Shown piece by piece: positions 55,542 through 63,648 of a stretch of DNA of 64,000 bases. Below the pieces are notes generated by a model that was not told the origin of the DNA, ran no database searches, and worked only from the letters and a program-made list of their open reading frames with translations. Positions within the stretch are counted from its first letter, which is position 1. Every line of letters begins with the position of its first letter. The stretch is from Luteitalea sp. (GTDB taxonomy: Bacteria; Acidobacteriota; Vicinamibacteria; Vicinamibacterales; Vicinamibacteraceae): the NCBI GenBank assembly GCA_009377495.1, contig WHTZ01000001.1:54625-118624 (forward strand), written 5' to 3'. The position numbers and the translations under genes are program-made.

Positions 55542-56551
55542 TGTCCCTTGGAACCCCATCGTTCGTTCTCTTGGCTGCGGCTTTGCTCACCATCGCCTGC
55601 GGGCAGGATGATGTGGCACGGGCCGTCGACGCCGACATCCGGGCCGACGGTTCTAGCACGGTCTATCCAATCACCTCCGAGGCGGCCCGGCGCTACCGTC
55701 GGACCAATCGACAGGCCAGCATCGACGTGAGGTTCTCCGGGACCACGGGCGGCTTCGGGCCGTTTTGTGCCGGAGAGACCGACATCAGCGACGCGTCGCG
55801 CCCCATCAACGCCGACGAGATGATGGCTTGCGCGAAAAACAGCGTGGAGTTCATCGAGGTGCCGATTGCGATGGACGCGGTGGCCATCGTGGTCCACCCG
55901 GACAACGATTGGGCGCGTGACATCACGATCGATGAGCTGCGAGCGTTGTGGTCACCTGCGGCAGCGGGCACCATCACCACCTGGCGGCAGGTCCGATCCG
56001 ACTGGCCGGACCGCCCGATTCATCTGTTTGGCCGCGGCCAGGATTCGGGCACCTACGACTACTTCACCGGCGTGATCGTTGGTGAGATCCGCTCCAGTCG
56101 CATGGACTACACCGCGAGTGAAGACATCCAGGAGCTGGTCGCTGGAATCAGCGCCGATCCGGAAGCGTTGGGCTTCTTTGGTGTCGGTGCTTACTTCAGC
56201 AACTGGGAAGCTCTGGAGGTGCTGCGCGTGGACAGCGGCTCGGGCCCCGTGCTCCCCAACCTCCAGGCCGTGCAGGCGGGAACCTACCAGCCCCTGACCC
56301 GACCCCTCTTCCTCTACATCAATGCCCGAGCCCTGGCTGACAATGACGTCCTCGAGGATTTCGTGTTGGCTTACCTTGACGGTGTGCGCGACTGGGTGGT
56401 TCACACCGGCTACATGCCCCTTTCTCAGGAAGCGTCCGACTTGGCTCTCTCGCACTTTCGCGCTCGCCGGGTCGGGTCGTTCTACGCCGGCAAGCTGAGT
56501 ACCGATGAGTCGATCGAAGCGGTGCTGATCCGTGCAGCCGGGTCCTCGTAG
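55541..56551 (+). CDS. pstS: Phosphate ABC transporter substrate-binding lipoprotein (PstS family)
   Basis: The 336-residue protein has the lipobox LTIAC, then PstS motifs: ADGSSTVYPIT, FSGTTGGFGPFCAGETDISDASRPI, a phosphate-binding RGQDSGTYDYF and ADPEALGFFGVGAYFSN. GTG 55541 overlaps the preceding stop by one base. No pstC, pstA or pstB is nearby, which is unusual; it may work with a permease encoded elsewhere or act as a sensor or scavenger. Confidence 0.88.
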   Translation: MSLGTPSFVLLAAALLTIACGQDDVARAVDADIRADGSSTVYPITSEAARRYRRTNRQASIDVRFSGTTGGFGPFCAGETDISDASRPINADEMMACAKNSVEFIEVPIAMDAVAIVVHPDNDWARDITIDELRALWSPAAAGTITTWRQVRSDWPDRPIHLFGRGQDSGTYDYFTGVIVGEIRSSRMDYTASEDIQELVAGISADPEALGFFGVGAYFSNWEALEVLRVDSGSGPVLPNLQAVQAGTYQPLTRPLFLYINARALADNDVLEDFVLAYLDGVRDWVVHTGYMPLSQEASDLALSHFRARRVGSFYAGKLSTDESIEAVLIRAAGSS

Positions 56552-56581
56552 CGCAGGGCGCAGATCGCGTACGCGCGCTCA

Positions 56582-56651
56582 GGCGCCCCTAAAGGGGCGC
56601 CCTACTTTCGGCGCCACGATGAATTTGGGTACGTCTAAAAGGACGCCCTAC
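56582..56651. repeat. Two REP-like units, the second covering the stop codon of pstS2
   Basis: First unit 56582-56605, identical to 9772-9795. A degenerate second unit at about 56630-56651 (GTAGGGCGTCC with TTTTAG loop on the minus strand) supplies the last residues SGRASF and TAG of the convergent gene. Confidence 0.75.
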
Positions 56652-57639
56652 CGGATGTCAGGCCCGTTTTCTGGAGCTCCTCCTCTACCACGGTCGCGGG
56701 CAAGGGAATATAGCCGTCGCGCACGACCGTCTCCTGACCCTGCTTGCTCAGCACCATCTTGAGGAACTCGGACTCGAGCGGTGGCAAGCCACGGTTCGGG
56801 GGCTTGTTCACAGCGATATAGAGGAACCGTGTCAGCGGATAGGCCCCGCTTTCGGCGTTGTCCGGCGTGGGGGCCTGGAACGGTTCGCCTTGCTTCGCGG
56901 CGAGCGGCACTGCTCGCACGCCGGACGTGATATAGCCGATGCCCGAATAGCCGATGCCGTTAATCGACTTGGCCACACCCCGCACCACTGACGCGGAGCC
57001 CGACTGCTCGTTGATGGTCCGCTTGTACTCGCCGTCGCACAACGCGTTCTCCTTGAAGAACCCGTAGGTGCCGGACACCGCGTTCCGGCTATGCAGCGTG
57101 AAGTCACGGTTCGTCCACGCACCCGTCATCCCGAGCTGTCCCCAGCGAGTGATGTCCGAGGGATGCCCGCACCGGCGAGTCGAGGAAAAGATCGCGTCGA
57201 CCTGCGAGATCGTGAGGCCCTCGACTGGGTTCTCGCGATTCACGTACACCGCCAGCAGATCGACCGCCACGCGCACCATCGTCGGCGGGTAGCCGTGCTT
57301 TGTCTCGAAGGCCTGTATCTCACCCTGCCGCATCTCTCGACTCATGGGACCGAGCGTTGCGGTGCCCTCGGTCAGCGCTGGCGGCGCCGTCGAGGTTCCG
57401 GCACCCTGAATCTGGATGTCCACGTCCGCATAGTGTCTCTTGAAGTCCTCCGCCCACAGGGTCATCAGGTTCTCGAGCGTGTCGGACCCGACGCTGGAGA
57501 GGTTGGCGGAGATACCAGACACGCGGGTGTACGGCTTGATGTCTGGATCGACTCTGGCGCCGCCCTGTCCGAGCACGTCCACCCAGCCGATCCCCGCGAT
57601 GGCGGCCGCGGAGAGCGCGATCTGAAGTGTCTTTCTCAC
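56635..57639 (-). CDS. PstS-like phosphate-binding protein 2
   Basis: The 334-residue protein has a Sec signal (QIALSAAAIAGIGWVDVLGQ), then VGSDTLENLMTLWAEDF, QGAGTSTAPPALTEGTATLGPMSREM, and LHSRNAVSGTYGFFKE, the phosphate-binding motifs of the PstS/SphX family. It differs from PstS1 and lacks a lipobox. It follows the OprP-like gene by 10 bases on the same strand, so porin and binding protein are probably co-expressed. The C-terminus is set by a REP repeat. Confidence 0.85.
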   Translation of the reverse strand: MRKTLQIALSAAAIAGIGWVDVLGQGGARVDPDIKPYTRVSGISANLSSVGSDTLENLMTLWAEDFKRHYADVDIQIQGAGTSTAPPALTEGTATLGPMSREMRQGEIQAFETKHGYPPTMVRVAVDLLAVYVNRENPVEGLTISQVDAIFSSTRRCGHPSDITRWGQLGMTGAWTNRDFTLHSRNAVSGTYGFFKENALCDGEYKRTINEQSGSASVVRGVAKSINGIGYSGIGYITSGVRAVPLAAKQGEPFQAPTPDNAESGAYPLTRFLYIAVNKPPNRGLPPLESEFLKMVLSKQGQETVVRDGYIPLPATVVEEELQKTGLTSGRASF

Positions 57640-57649
57640 GGGATTCCTC

Positions 57650-58951
57650 TTAGAACGCTACCTGCAACTGCAGGCGGAACTGTCTGTCAGACAGGCTCTG
57701 ATTGGAGACGAGCCGGTTGTCGAAGTCAGGCAGCCCGGAGCGAGCCCTGGACGAGAGTGACCCATAACCAGCGCCATAGCTGATCTGCCCGACGTCGACC
57801 TGAAGCTTGAGGCTGTGGCTCAGCCAGTAGTAGCCGACCACGCCGCGCACCTCACGGAGCGTCGCGTCGTTGACGCGCGTGTCACCGTCGACCTCGGCAT
57901 AGCGGAGGCCCACCTCGACGGTTTCCGGCACGATCATGTAGCCTCCTTGGGCGTGGTAGCCACGCGAGTCGATGTCCGGCCCCGGGTCGGGGTTCTGTTG
58001 CTCATCGGTCATCCAAAAGTATTCTGCCGTTGCGAAGATCCGTGGGGCCTTGAAGCCGAGCTCGATGTTGTAAGCACTCTGGTTGTCCGGATCCTGAACG
58101 ACACCCTCGGTCGTGCGCCCCCGGATCGCTTTACCGCCGCGCGCGCCGAGCCCCACGTGCACGACGGGCTGGTCGGGTGCGTCATTACCCCCTTCGGCCA
58201 GAGAATAGGTGCCGAGCGGTTGGAAATAGACGCGGCCCGCATACAGGTGTGACTGGTTCTGCTGGCGTGTCGATTCTCCCGAGCCGTTGAAGGCGCCGAC
58301 CTCGTAACCAATCTTCTTCGCCACGGTCCCGCTCAACATCACGCCCATATCGCGGCCGGGGGTAAACTTCGCGTCGGTTACGGCGCGGTCCACGAACTGC
58401 TGGCGACCGGAGGAGACGAGCTGCTGCAGTCCGAAAGGCGCCTTGAACTGGCCCGCGAGGATCCGGTAGCTCTGGCCCGTCGGGCGGATCTCGAAGATGG
58501 CATCTTTGATCTTGCTGTCGCCCTCGCCACTGGTTCGGCTGAAGTCGAACTGAAAGTAGTACCGCATCCACGGCCGGAACGCGCCGCCACCCAGCGTGAC
58601 GCGCATCCGGGGCACGTCGAACTCACTCCTGGCACCGTCCGCGCGGTCTACCCCCGAGCCGGTCGTGTCACCATCGAACTGGTCGCGGTCATCGACCGTC
58701 CATCGGAACTGCATCCGCGCGCCGATCGTCAGGCTGTTCACACCCGACGCAATCGTCACGCCCCCCTGCGACGCGTCTACCCGTGTTCCACTGTCATCCT
58801 GCGTTGGAGCCGCCCTCGTCCGACCCGACGAGGCGGGCTCGGGTCCGTCGGCGTCACCTGCTCCGCCACGCGCCTCGACCCGATAACAGGAGCCTGAAAC
58901 AACCATCCCTAGAACGGTGCACACGACTGTGAATGAGCTGAATGGCCGCAT
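57650..58951 (-). CDS. Phosphate/polyphosphate-selective porin (OprO/OprP family)
   Basis: The 433-residue outer-membrane protein has a signal peptide, a linker with a short Ser/Gly/Thr-rich part, then barrel strands: MQFRWTVDDRDQFDGD, FRPWMRYYFQFDFSRTSGEGDSKIKDAIFEI, ILAGQFKAPFGLQQLVSS and a terminal RQFRLQLQVAF. In PF07396 a Phe-ended barrel with an Arg/Lys path binds phosphate. ATG 58951 follows GGAGGCGGA; the frame upstream is not conserved. It is preceded by a PHO-like array on the minus strand. Confidence 0.85.
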   Translation of the reverse strand: MRPFSSFTVVCTVLGMVVSGSCYRVEARGGAGDADGPEPASSGRTRAAPTQDDSGTRVDASQGGVTIASGVNSLTIGARMQFRWTVDDRDQFDGDTTGSGVDRADGARSEFDVPRMRVTLGGGAFRPWMRYYFQFDFSRTSGEGDSKIKDAIFEIRPTGQSYRILAGQFKAPFGLQQLVSSGRQQFVDRAVTDAKFTPGRDMGVMLSGTVAKKIGYEVGAFNGSGESTRQQNQSHLYAGRVYFQPLGTYSLAEGGNDAPDQPVVHVGLGARGGKAIRGRTTEGVVQDPDNQSAYNIELGFKAPRIFATAEYFWMTDEQQNPDPGPDIDSRGYHAQGGYMIVPETVEVGLRYAEVDGDTRVNDATLREVRGVVGYYWLSHSLKLQVDVGQISYGAGYGSLSSRARSGLPDFDNRLVSNQSLSDRQFRLQLQVAF

Positions 58952-59017
58952 TCCGCCTCCAGCATGATCGCCGCGCTGCTGGGCGCGGAATGTCACGTTC
59001 GTTTGAACGGCAGGCAG

Positions 59018-59069
59018 CGTACACGCACTGTGTGACGACTCGGTCTCACTGGCGCGACGGAGCGGTTAA
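59018..59069 (-). promoter_or_regulatory. Candidate PHO-box array of the oprP-pstS2 operon
   Basis: On the minus strand four units 11 bases apart: TTAAC (59069-59065), GTCGC, GAGAC and GTCAC (59036-59032). Two match KTNAC exactly and two have one mismatch. TGTACG at 59018-59023 lies where the -10 is expected, 8 bases on. Confidence 0.5.
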
Positions 59070-59072
59070 ACC

Positions 59073-60764
59073 TCAGATGGTTTCGGGATGTTCATGCAGC
59101 CGCCCGCGGACACCGCTTGCCTCGGTTGCGCCCACCCCGGAGCAGCCGAAGAACCCCAGCAAGAGGAAGGGATAGTACCAGGTCACGTAGACGCCCGTGC
59201 CGTGGATCTTCCACATCTGGGCCCCGATCGCGAGCGCGCCGGTCACGAGCGCGAGCTGCACCGGTGAGCTGCCGCGGGCGAGGAAAAACGCCCCGCCTAC
59301 GAAGGCCGCGAAGATCAAGAACATCGGGCTCGTGTTGAACTGCCCGGCGACGAGGGGCTCGCGCAGCAGCTCGCGGATGCCGCCACGTAAGCCCCAGAAC
59401 CCGAAAGGACTCGAGCCGTAGGCCGCTGGATCCTGCTGGTGTCCCTGCGTGTCGTGCAGGATCGTCCCGATGACGCTTCGTCCGTCCGCGGCCTGCGACA
59501 GGAGCAGCACGGGCACGCCGATTGCGAGACTGGCGACCGCGAGACCGGCGACGAACCGGACGGCGGCCGCGCGATCTCGCCAGTAATACCCCAGCCACGC
59601 CGGGATGAAGAACATCGGGTAGAACAGCGTGGCAACGCCCGTCGCAACGAGCGCGCCCGCGACAAGCGGCCGGGCCAGCGCCGCGAACGCCATCAGCATG
59701 ACCGACGGCGCGGCGATGTGCGAGATGAAGGTGATCCCGCCGATCATCTCGCGACTGCCGCCCACCCCCATCACGTAGGCGCTGCCGCAGTACAGCGCCG
59801 CAAGTCCCCAGGCGACATGGCTTCCGGCAAGCTTCCGCGCGGCGACGATCAAGGCTGCCACGCCGAACAGGTGGAACGAGACGGTCGTGAGCTGCGTCGC
59901 CAGCACGGGGGGGAGGTAGTAGGGCTCCGCCGCGAGGTCGGGCCGATCCGGCGCGTCCGGGTTCACGACCTGCGGGTCCAGCATGATCTGAAACGGGAGG
60001 TGTGCCAGATAGAAGATTGGGCTATAGGTTGCGCCCGGTGTCCCGGTCAGTAGCGGATCGCCGTAAGGGAACCTACCGCGCTCGCGCAGACGTTGAGCGC
60101 CCAAATTCGAGTAGAACCCCGCATCGTCGGGTGCGCGTAGCAGACCGATCAGCAGGTTACACGTAAGCAGGAGTCCGGTGAGGACGACCAGCGCGCGAAC
60201 CGGCAGGTTCGGCTGCCACGCCTCGCGGTGCGGCCGGCGCATGCGCCACAAAGCGCGACCGAGCAGGAAGAGGCTTACGGCGACAATGCCCGTAAACACC
60301 CAGTCCATCACCCGGAAGTACGTCGGATCACGCAGCACCTCGAAGAAGCGCATCACGTCGAACAGCAGGAAACCTACGACCAACAGCGCGAGCAACTCGA
60401 CGTTCCTCGCGCTCAGCGGCCGCCTGAAGTCGAACGCGACCATCAGCGCCACGACCAGGGCCATCCAGAGCACGCCGGCCTGTGTCGGCAGCAGCCCGCG
60501 TAAGAGCTCGGCTCGGCCGGGACCGGCAAGATCTGACCACACGTTCGCCAACGCGCGGCTTCCCGAGGGGACGTGCGGGAGCGGCTCGAACGTCGGCGAC
60601 TCGAGCTGACGCGGTGTGAGGCGGTCGCGCTCGGGTGGAACGGTGGGCTGGGCGAAAAGCGCACCTCCCACCAACAGGAGTATCGCAAGCGTCACGGCCG
60701 ACACGACGCGGCCATCGACTCGCCGCACCTTGCACCTTGCACCTTGCCACTTGTGGAGTGTCAC
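59073..60764 (-). CDS. Polytopic membrane protein, unknown
   Basis: The 563-residue protein has about 12 helices with one signal-like N-terminal segment (VVSAVTLAILLLVGGALFA) and a periplasmic loop after it. A GT-C/GT87-like layout (YSNLGAQRLRERGRFPYGDPLLTGTPGATYSPIFYLAHLPFQ) is possible; no catalytic motif is certain. GTG 60764 overlaps the stop of the ArsR gene (GTGA), and GTG 60728 is an alternative start. The first codons lie on a heptamer array (60727-60754, CTTGCAC type). Confidence 0.65.
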   Translation of the reverse strand: MTLHKWQGARCKVRRVDGRVVSAVTLAILLLVGGALFAQPTVPPERDRLTPRQLESPTFEPLPHVPSGSRALANVWSDLAGPGRAELLRGLLPTQAGVLWMALVVALMVAFDFRRPLSARNVELLALLVVGFLLFDVMRFFEVLRDPTYFRVMDWVFTGIVAVSLFLLGRALWRMRRPHREAWQPNLPVRALVVLTGLLLTCNLLIGLLRAPDDAGFYSNLGAQRLRERGRFPYGDPLLTGTPGATYSPIFYLAHLPFQIMLDPQVVNPDAPDRPDLAAEPYYLPPVLATQLTTVSFHLFGVAALIVAARKLAGSHVAWGLAALYCGSAYVMGVGGSREMIGGITFISHIAAPSVMLMAFAALARPLVAGALVATGVATLFYPMFFIPAWLGYYWRDRAAAVRFVAGLAVASLAIGVPVLLLSQAADGRSVIGTILHDTQGHQQDPAAYGSSPFGFWGLRGGIRELLREPLVAGQFNTSPMFLIFAAFVGGAFFLARGSSPVQLALVTGALAIGAQMWKIHGTGVYVTWYYPFLLLGFFGCSGVGATEASGVRGRLHEHPETI

Positions 60765-61192
60765 GTCAGCCCCATCCCGGGGCGCTGCACGCGTGCGGTC
60801 AGGCGCGCCACGCGCGAGCGCCCGGTGCGGGCTTCGAGGCGGACTCCGTCGCGTGCGATCTCTGAGACAGACGTGAGCGACGCGAGGACCGCGTCGAGCA
60901 CCTGGCGGAGCGGCGCCTGGAGATCCTCTGCCAGTCGATAGTGCACCCAGAGCCCTTCGCGACGTGTGAACACGAGACGGCTACGCCGTAGGTACGCCAG
61001 ATGGCGTGACGCCTTTGGCTGCGGAATCTTCAGCGACTCGTGAATGTGGCACACGCACACCTCGCCATCCTTCAACAGTGCGAGAATGCGCAGCCGGGTT
61101 GGCTCTGCGAGGGCGGTCAGTAGCTCCGCCACCCGCTCCAGCGTGATGCCGTTCTCAGCGCGTGTCTCAGCGCCGCTCTCGGGGGCCTCCAT
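60761..61192 (-). CDS. ArsR-family metalloregulator
   Basis: The 143-residue winged-helix repressor has ITLERVAELLTALAEPTRLRILALL, the metal-site motif EVCVCHIHES, matching the ELCVCDL type, and the recognition helix PQPKASRHLAYLRRS. The As(III)-binding Cys-x-Cys is kept. ATG 61192 is the start. It is divergent from arsC and its gene overlaps the next membrane-protein gene, so it probably controls both sides. Confidence 0.88.
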   Translation of the reverse strand: MEAPESGAETRAENGITLERVAELLTALAEPTRLRILALLKDGEVCVCHIHESLKIPQPKASRHLAYLRRSRLVFTRREGLWVHYRLAEDLQAPLRQVLDAVLASLTSVSEIARDGVRLEARTGRSRVARLTARVQRPGMGLT

Positions 61193-61273
61193 CGATACCC
61201 TCCATCGATTGCGAGGTGACAACCCGCGGTATCATATTCGCGGCGACCAATGTATCACGAGCGAGCTACGCTT

Positions 61274-61675
61274 ATGGACGTCGTAATTTTCGCGTGTGTG
61301 CACAGCGCCGGCCGATCGCAGATGGCAGCCGCCTTCTTCCGCGCGCTGGTTGATCCATCACGAGCCAGCGCCACTGCGGCGGGTACAGCACCTGCCGCCC
61401 GCGTTCATCCAGTCGTGGTCGACGCGATGCGCGAGGTCGGTATCGAGCTGCAGGACGCCCGACCACGGTTGCTCACCGACGAGCTCGCGAGAGGAGCGAG
61501 CGTGCTCGTCACGATGGGATGCGGCGAGCAGTGCCCGGTGGTACCAGGCCTCGCGCGAGACGACTGGGAGCTTCCAGATCCAAAGGGTCGGTCACTCGAT
61601 GAGGTCCGGGTCATTCGCGATCAGGTCCGCGCACGCGTGGAAGGGCTGGTGGACGCACGCGGGTGGCGGCGATGA
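61274..61675 (+). CDS. arsC: Arsenate reductase (low-molecular-weight phosphatase type, ArsC)
   Basis: Reduces arsenate with electrons from thioredoxin or a thiol. The 133-residue protein has the P-loop CVHSAGRSQMA (residues about 8-18), the two redox Cys in TMGCGEQCPVVPG, and WELPDPKGRSLDEVRVIRDQ. ATG 61274 is used. Arsenate enters through phosphate transporters, so the gene fits the phosphate island; bacillithiol made by the bsh genes could serve as reductant, but that is inference. Confidence 0.9.
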   Translation: MDVVIFACVHSAGRSQMAAAFFRALVDPSRASATAAGTAPAARVHPVVVDAMREVGIELQDARPRLLTDELARGASVLVTMGCGEQCPVVPGLARDDWELPDPKGRSLDEVRVIRDQVRARVEGLVDARGWRR

Positions 61676-61692
61676 GCGCAGCAGAGCCCCCC

Positions 61693-61727
61693 TGCCCTTG
61701 CCCCTTGCACCTCGCACCTCGCACCTA
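61693..61727. repeat. Heptamer repeat (CTTGCCC / CTCGCAC)
   Basis: Units CTTGCCC, CTTGCAC, CTCGCAC, CTCGCAC between arsC and the hydrolase. A related array with unit CTTGCAC lies at 60727-60754, at the start of the membrane-protein gene. Confidence 0.8.
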
Positions 61728-61732
61728 GCTTG

Positions 61733-62590
61733 ATGCGCGCCCTCTTGCTGTACGTCGGCGCAGTGGTCGTCGCCCTGGTGGCACTGAAGCTGCTGGTGCT
61801 GGCGGTGCAGCCACGCTTCGCCTTCTTCCCGTTTCGCGGCGAGGACATCACGCCGACCGAGCACCACTGGGACTACGAGGCTGTCACCATCACGACGCGG
61901 GACGGCGAACGCCTGCGAGCGTGGTGGCTGTCACATCCCGCGCCACGCGCCCAGATCGTGTACTTCCACGGCAACGGCGGCAATCTCTCCATCTGGTCCG
62001 ACATCCTGATCGGCATCGCACGACGCGGGTTCAGCCTGCTCGCCGTCGACTACCGCGGGTACGGGCTCAGCACGGGACAGCCGTCGGAGCAAGGTCTTTA
62101 CGCTGATGTCGACGCAACGATCCATTACGTCACACAGCATCCGCGTCGTGCCGATCGGCCCACCATCTACTGGGGCCGATCGCTGGGAGCCACGATGGCA
62201 GCGCGGGCCGCACGTGTCGTACAGCCGGATGGCCTCGTGCTTGAATCCGGCTTTCCCGATGTCCACGCCCTGTTCGCTCGCAACCCCGTGATGTGGTCGC
62301 TGGCATGGCTGTCGAGCTATCGGTTCCCCACCGCCCGCTGGCTCGAAGGTGTCACCTGCCCCATCCTCGCGCTCCATGGCACGGCAGATTCGGTGGTGCC
62401 GTTTCGGGTCGGCCGCGAGCTCTTCGACCGCATCACGTCGCCGCGCAAGCGGTTCGTGGCCATCGACGGCGGCGACCACAACGATCCGACACCCCGCCAC
62501 GCCGAGCACTACTGGGACGCTGTTGAGCAGCTCGTCGCCGAATCCACGACCTCCACCAAACACGTGCGACCCCGGACCCCGGACCCCTGA
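61733..62590 (+). CDS. Alpha/beta hydrolase (serine aminopeptidase-like)
   Basis: The 285-residue protein has an N-terminal helix (LLLYVGAVVVALVALKLLVL) as anchor, the oxyanion loop FHGNGGNLSIW, nucleophile elbow YWGRSLGATMA (GRSLG), the Asp motif ALHGTADSVVP and His in IDGGDHNDP. It resembles the BEM46/YfhR family. The end RPRTPDP and stop come from a heptamer array. Substrate unknown. Confidence 0.85.
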   Translation: MRALLLYVGAVVVALVALKLLVLAVQPRFAFFPFRGEDITPTEHHWDYEAVTITTRDGERLRAWWLSHPAPRAQIVYFHGNGGNLSIWSDILIGIARRGFSLLAVDYRGYGLSTGQPSEQGLYADVDATIHYVTQHPRRADRPTIYWGRSLGATMAARAARVVQPDGLVLESGFPDVHALFARNPVMWSLAWLSSYRFPTARWLEGVTCPILALHGTADSVVPFRVGRELFDRITSPRKRFVAIDGGDHNDPTPRHAEHYWDAVEQLVAESTTSTKHVRPRTPDP

Positions 62591-62600
62591 CCCCTGACAC
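62568..62600. repeat. Heptamer repeat (GACCCCG / GACCCCT)
   Basis: Four units at the 3' end of the hydrolase gene, which contains its stop codon. Confidence 0.8.
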
Positions 62601-62608
62601 CTTCCCGT

Positions 62609-62671
62609 GTGACGACCAATTAACCGAGATTTAACCAGACTGTCACGGACGGGTAACGCGCACTCGATACC
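62609..62671 (+). promoter_or_regulatory. PHO-box array and -10 of the second phoB-like gene
   Basis: GTGAC (62609), TTAAC (62620), TTAAC (62631), GTCAC (62642) and GTAAC (62653) start exactly 11 bases apart. GATACC (62666-62671) stands 8 bases after the last unit, as at the TonB receptor promoter. Confidence 0.7.
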
Positions 62672-62758
62672 TTATGTCAGGCCGTCACTGTCCACTAGGG
62701 TGCAGGTAGGCCTCGCGGCCCGCTACGGCCGTGGAGGGTCCTGCTTGGGAGCGTCGCC

Positions 62759-63502
62759 GTGATCCATGCCACGATGCCTCGGACCAGCCAGCCGCAACCG
62801 GATCGTCTCGCGGACAGCCGGACACGCATTCTGGTCGTCGAGGACGAACAAGACCTCGCCGATTTGATTCGCCACGCGCTCGAGCGCGAGAAGCACATGA
62901 CCGTCGACACGGTCACGAGCGGTGATGCCGCGCTTCAGCTCGTCGCCCAGCACGTGCCTGACCTGGTCCTCCTCGATCTGAACTTGCCTGGCGTCGATGG
63001 TTTCGAGGTCTGCCGACTGTTGCGTGCGCGCCCGACGACCTCGCAAGTGCCCATCATCATGCTCACGGCGCGCGCGGGCGAGCCAGATCGTATCGCCGGT
63101 CTGGATCTAGGTGCCGATGACTACATCGTCAAGCCCTTTAGCCTGCGCGAGCTGGCGGCACGCGTGCGCGCTGTGCTACGACGGCGCCAGCCACAGGCGG
63201 CGCCCCCGCTCAGCCTGTATCGAGGGAAGCATCTCGTGGCCGACTTCGACGCCGTGGCGGTCCAGGTCGAGGGGCAGGCGGTGCGCCTGACCCGCCGCGA
63301 GTTCGAGCTGCTCCGCTGCCTGGTCGAAAACAGAAATCGTGTGCTCTCGCGAGATCGACTCCTCGAGATCGTGTGGGGCTACGATCAGTTCATCGAAACA
63401 CGCTCGGTCGACGTGCACATCGGCCGCCTCCGCGCGAAGCTCGGGCCGGCAGGCAACCAGATCGAGACGGTCGTCGGCCTCGGGTACCGATTCGTCGAAT
63501 AA
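62759..63502 (+). CDS. Second PhoB-like response regulator (OmpR family)
   Basis: The 247-residue protein has a receiver domain (acidic VVEDEQD, phospho-acceptor Asp73 in LVLLDLNLPGVDGF, DDYIVKPFS) and a winged helix (VRLTRREFELLRCLVENRNRVLSRDRLLE, RSVDVHIGRLRAKLGP). GTG 62759 is preferred since GGGAG lies 7 bases before it; ATG 62774 is the alternative. No kinase partner is adjacent. Its own promoter has PHO boxes, so it is probably autoregulated or controlled by the first PhoB. Confidence 0.9.
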   Translation: MIHATMPRTSQPQPDRLADSRTRILVVEDEQDLADLIRHALEREKHMTVDTVTSGDAALQLVAQHVPDLVLLDLNLPGVDGFEVCRLLRARPTTSQVPIIMLTARAGEPDRIAGLDLGADDYIVKPFSLRELAARVRAVLRRRQPQAAPPLSLYRGKHLVADFDAVAVQVEGQAVRLTRREFELLRCLVENRNRVLSRDRLLEIVWGYDQFIETRSVDVHIGRLRAKLGPAGNQIETVVGLGYRFVE

Positions 63503-63520
63503 GTGAAAAAAGGAAAAAGG

Positions 63521-63584
63521 GAAAAAGGGGCCAGGCCCCTTTTTCGAGAACCAACGCCGACCCAAAAGGGGCCTGGCCCCTTTT
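63521..63584. terminator. Two near-identical palindromes in opposite orientation
   Basis: GAAAAAGGGGCC-A-GGCCCCTTTTTC (63521-63545) is a perfect 25-bp hairpin with T-run, a good terminator of phoB2. AAAAGGGGCC-T-GGCCCCTTTT (63564-63584) is its inverted copy. The rest of the gap to 63648 is A/G-rich, with GAAAAAGG-type repeats. Confidence 0.75.
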
Positions 63585-63648
63585 TCCGTCCCCGGTTCCT
63601 TTTTCCGTCTGTGATATGGTGGACAAGTAGACACGTTCCTACCACGTT

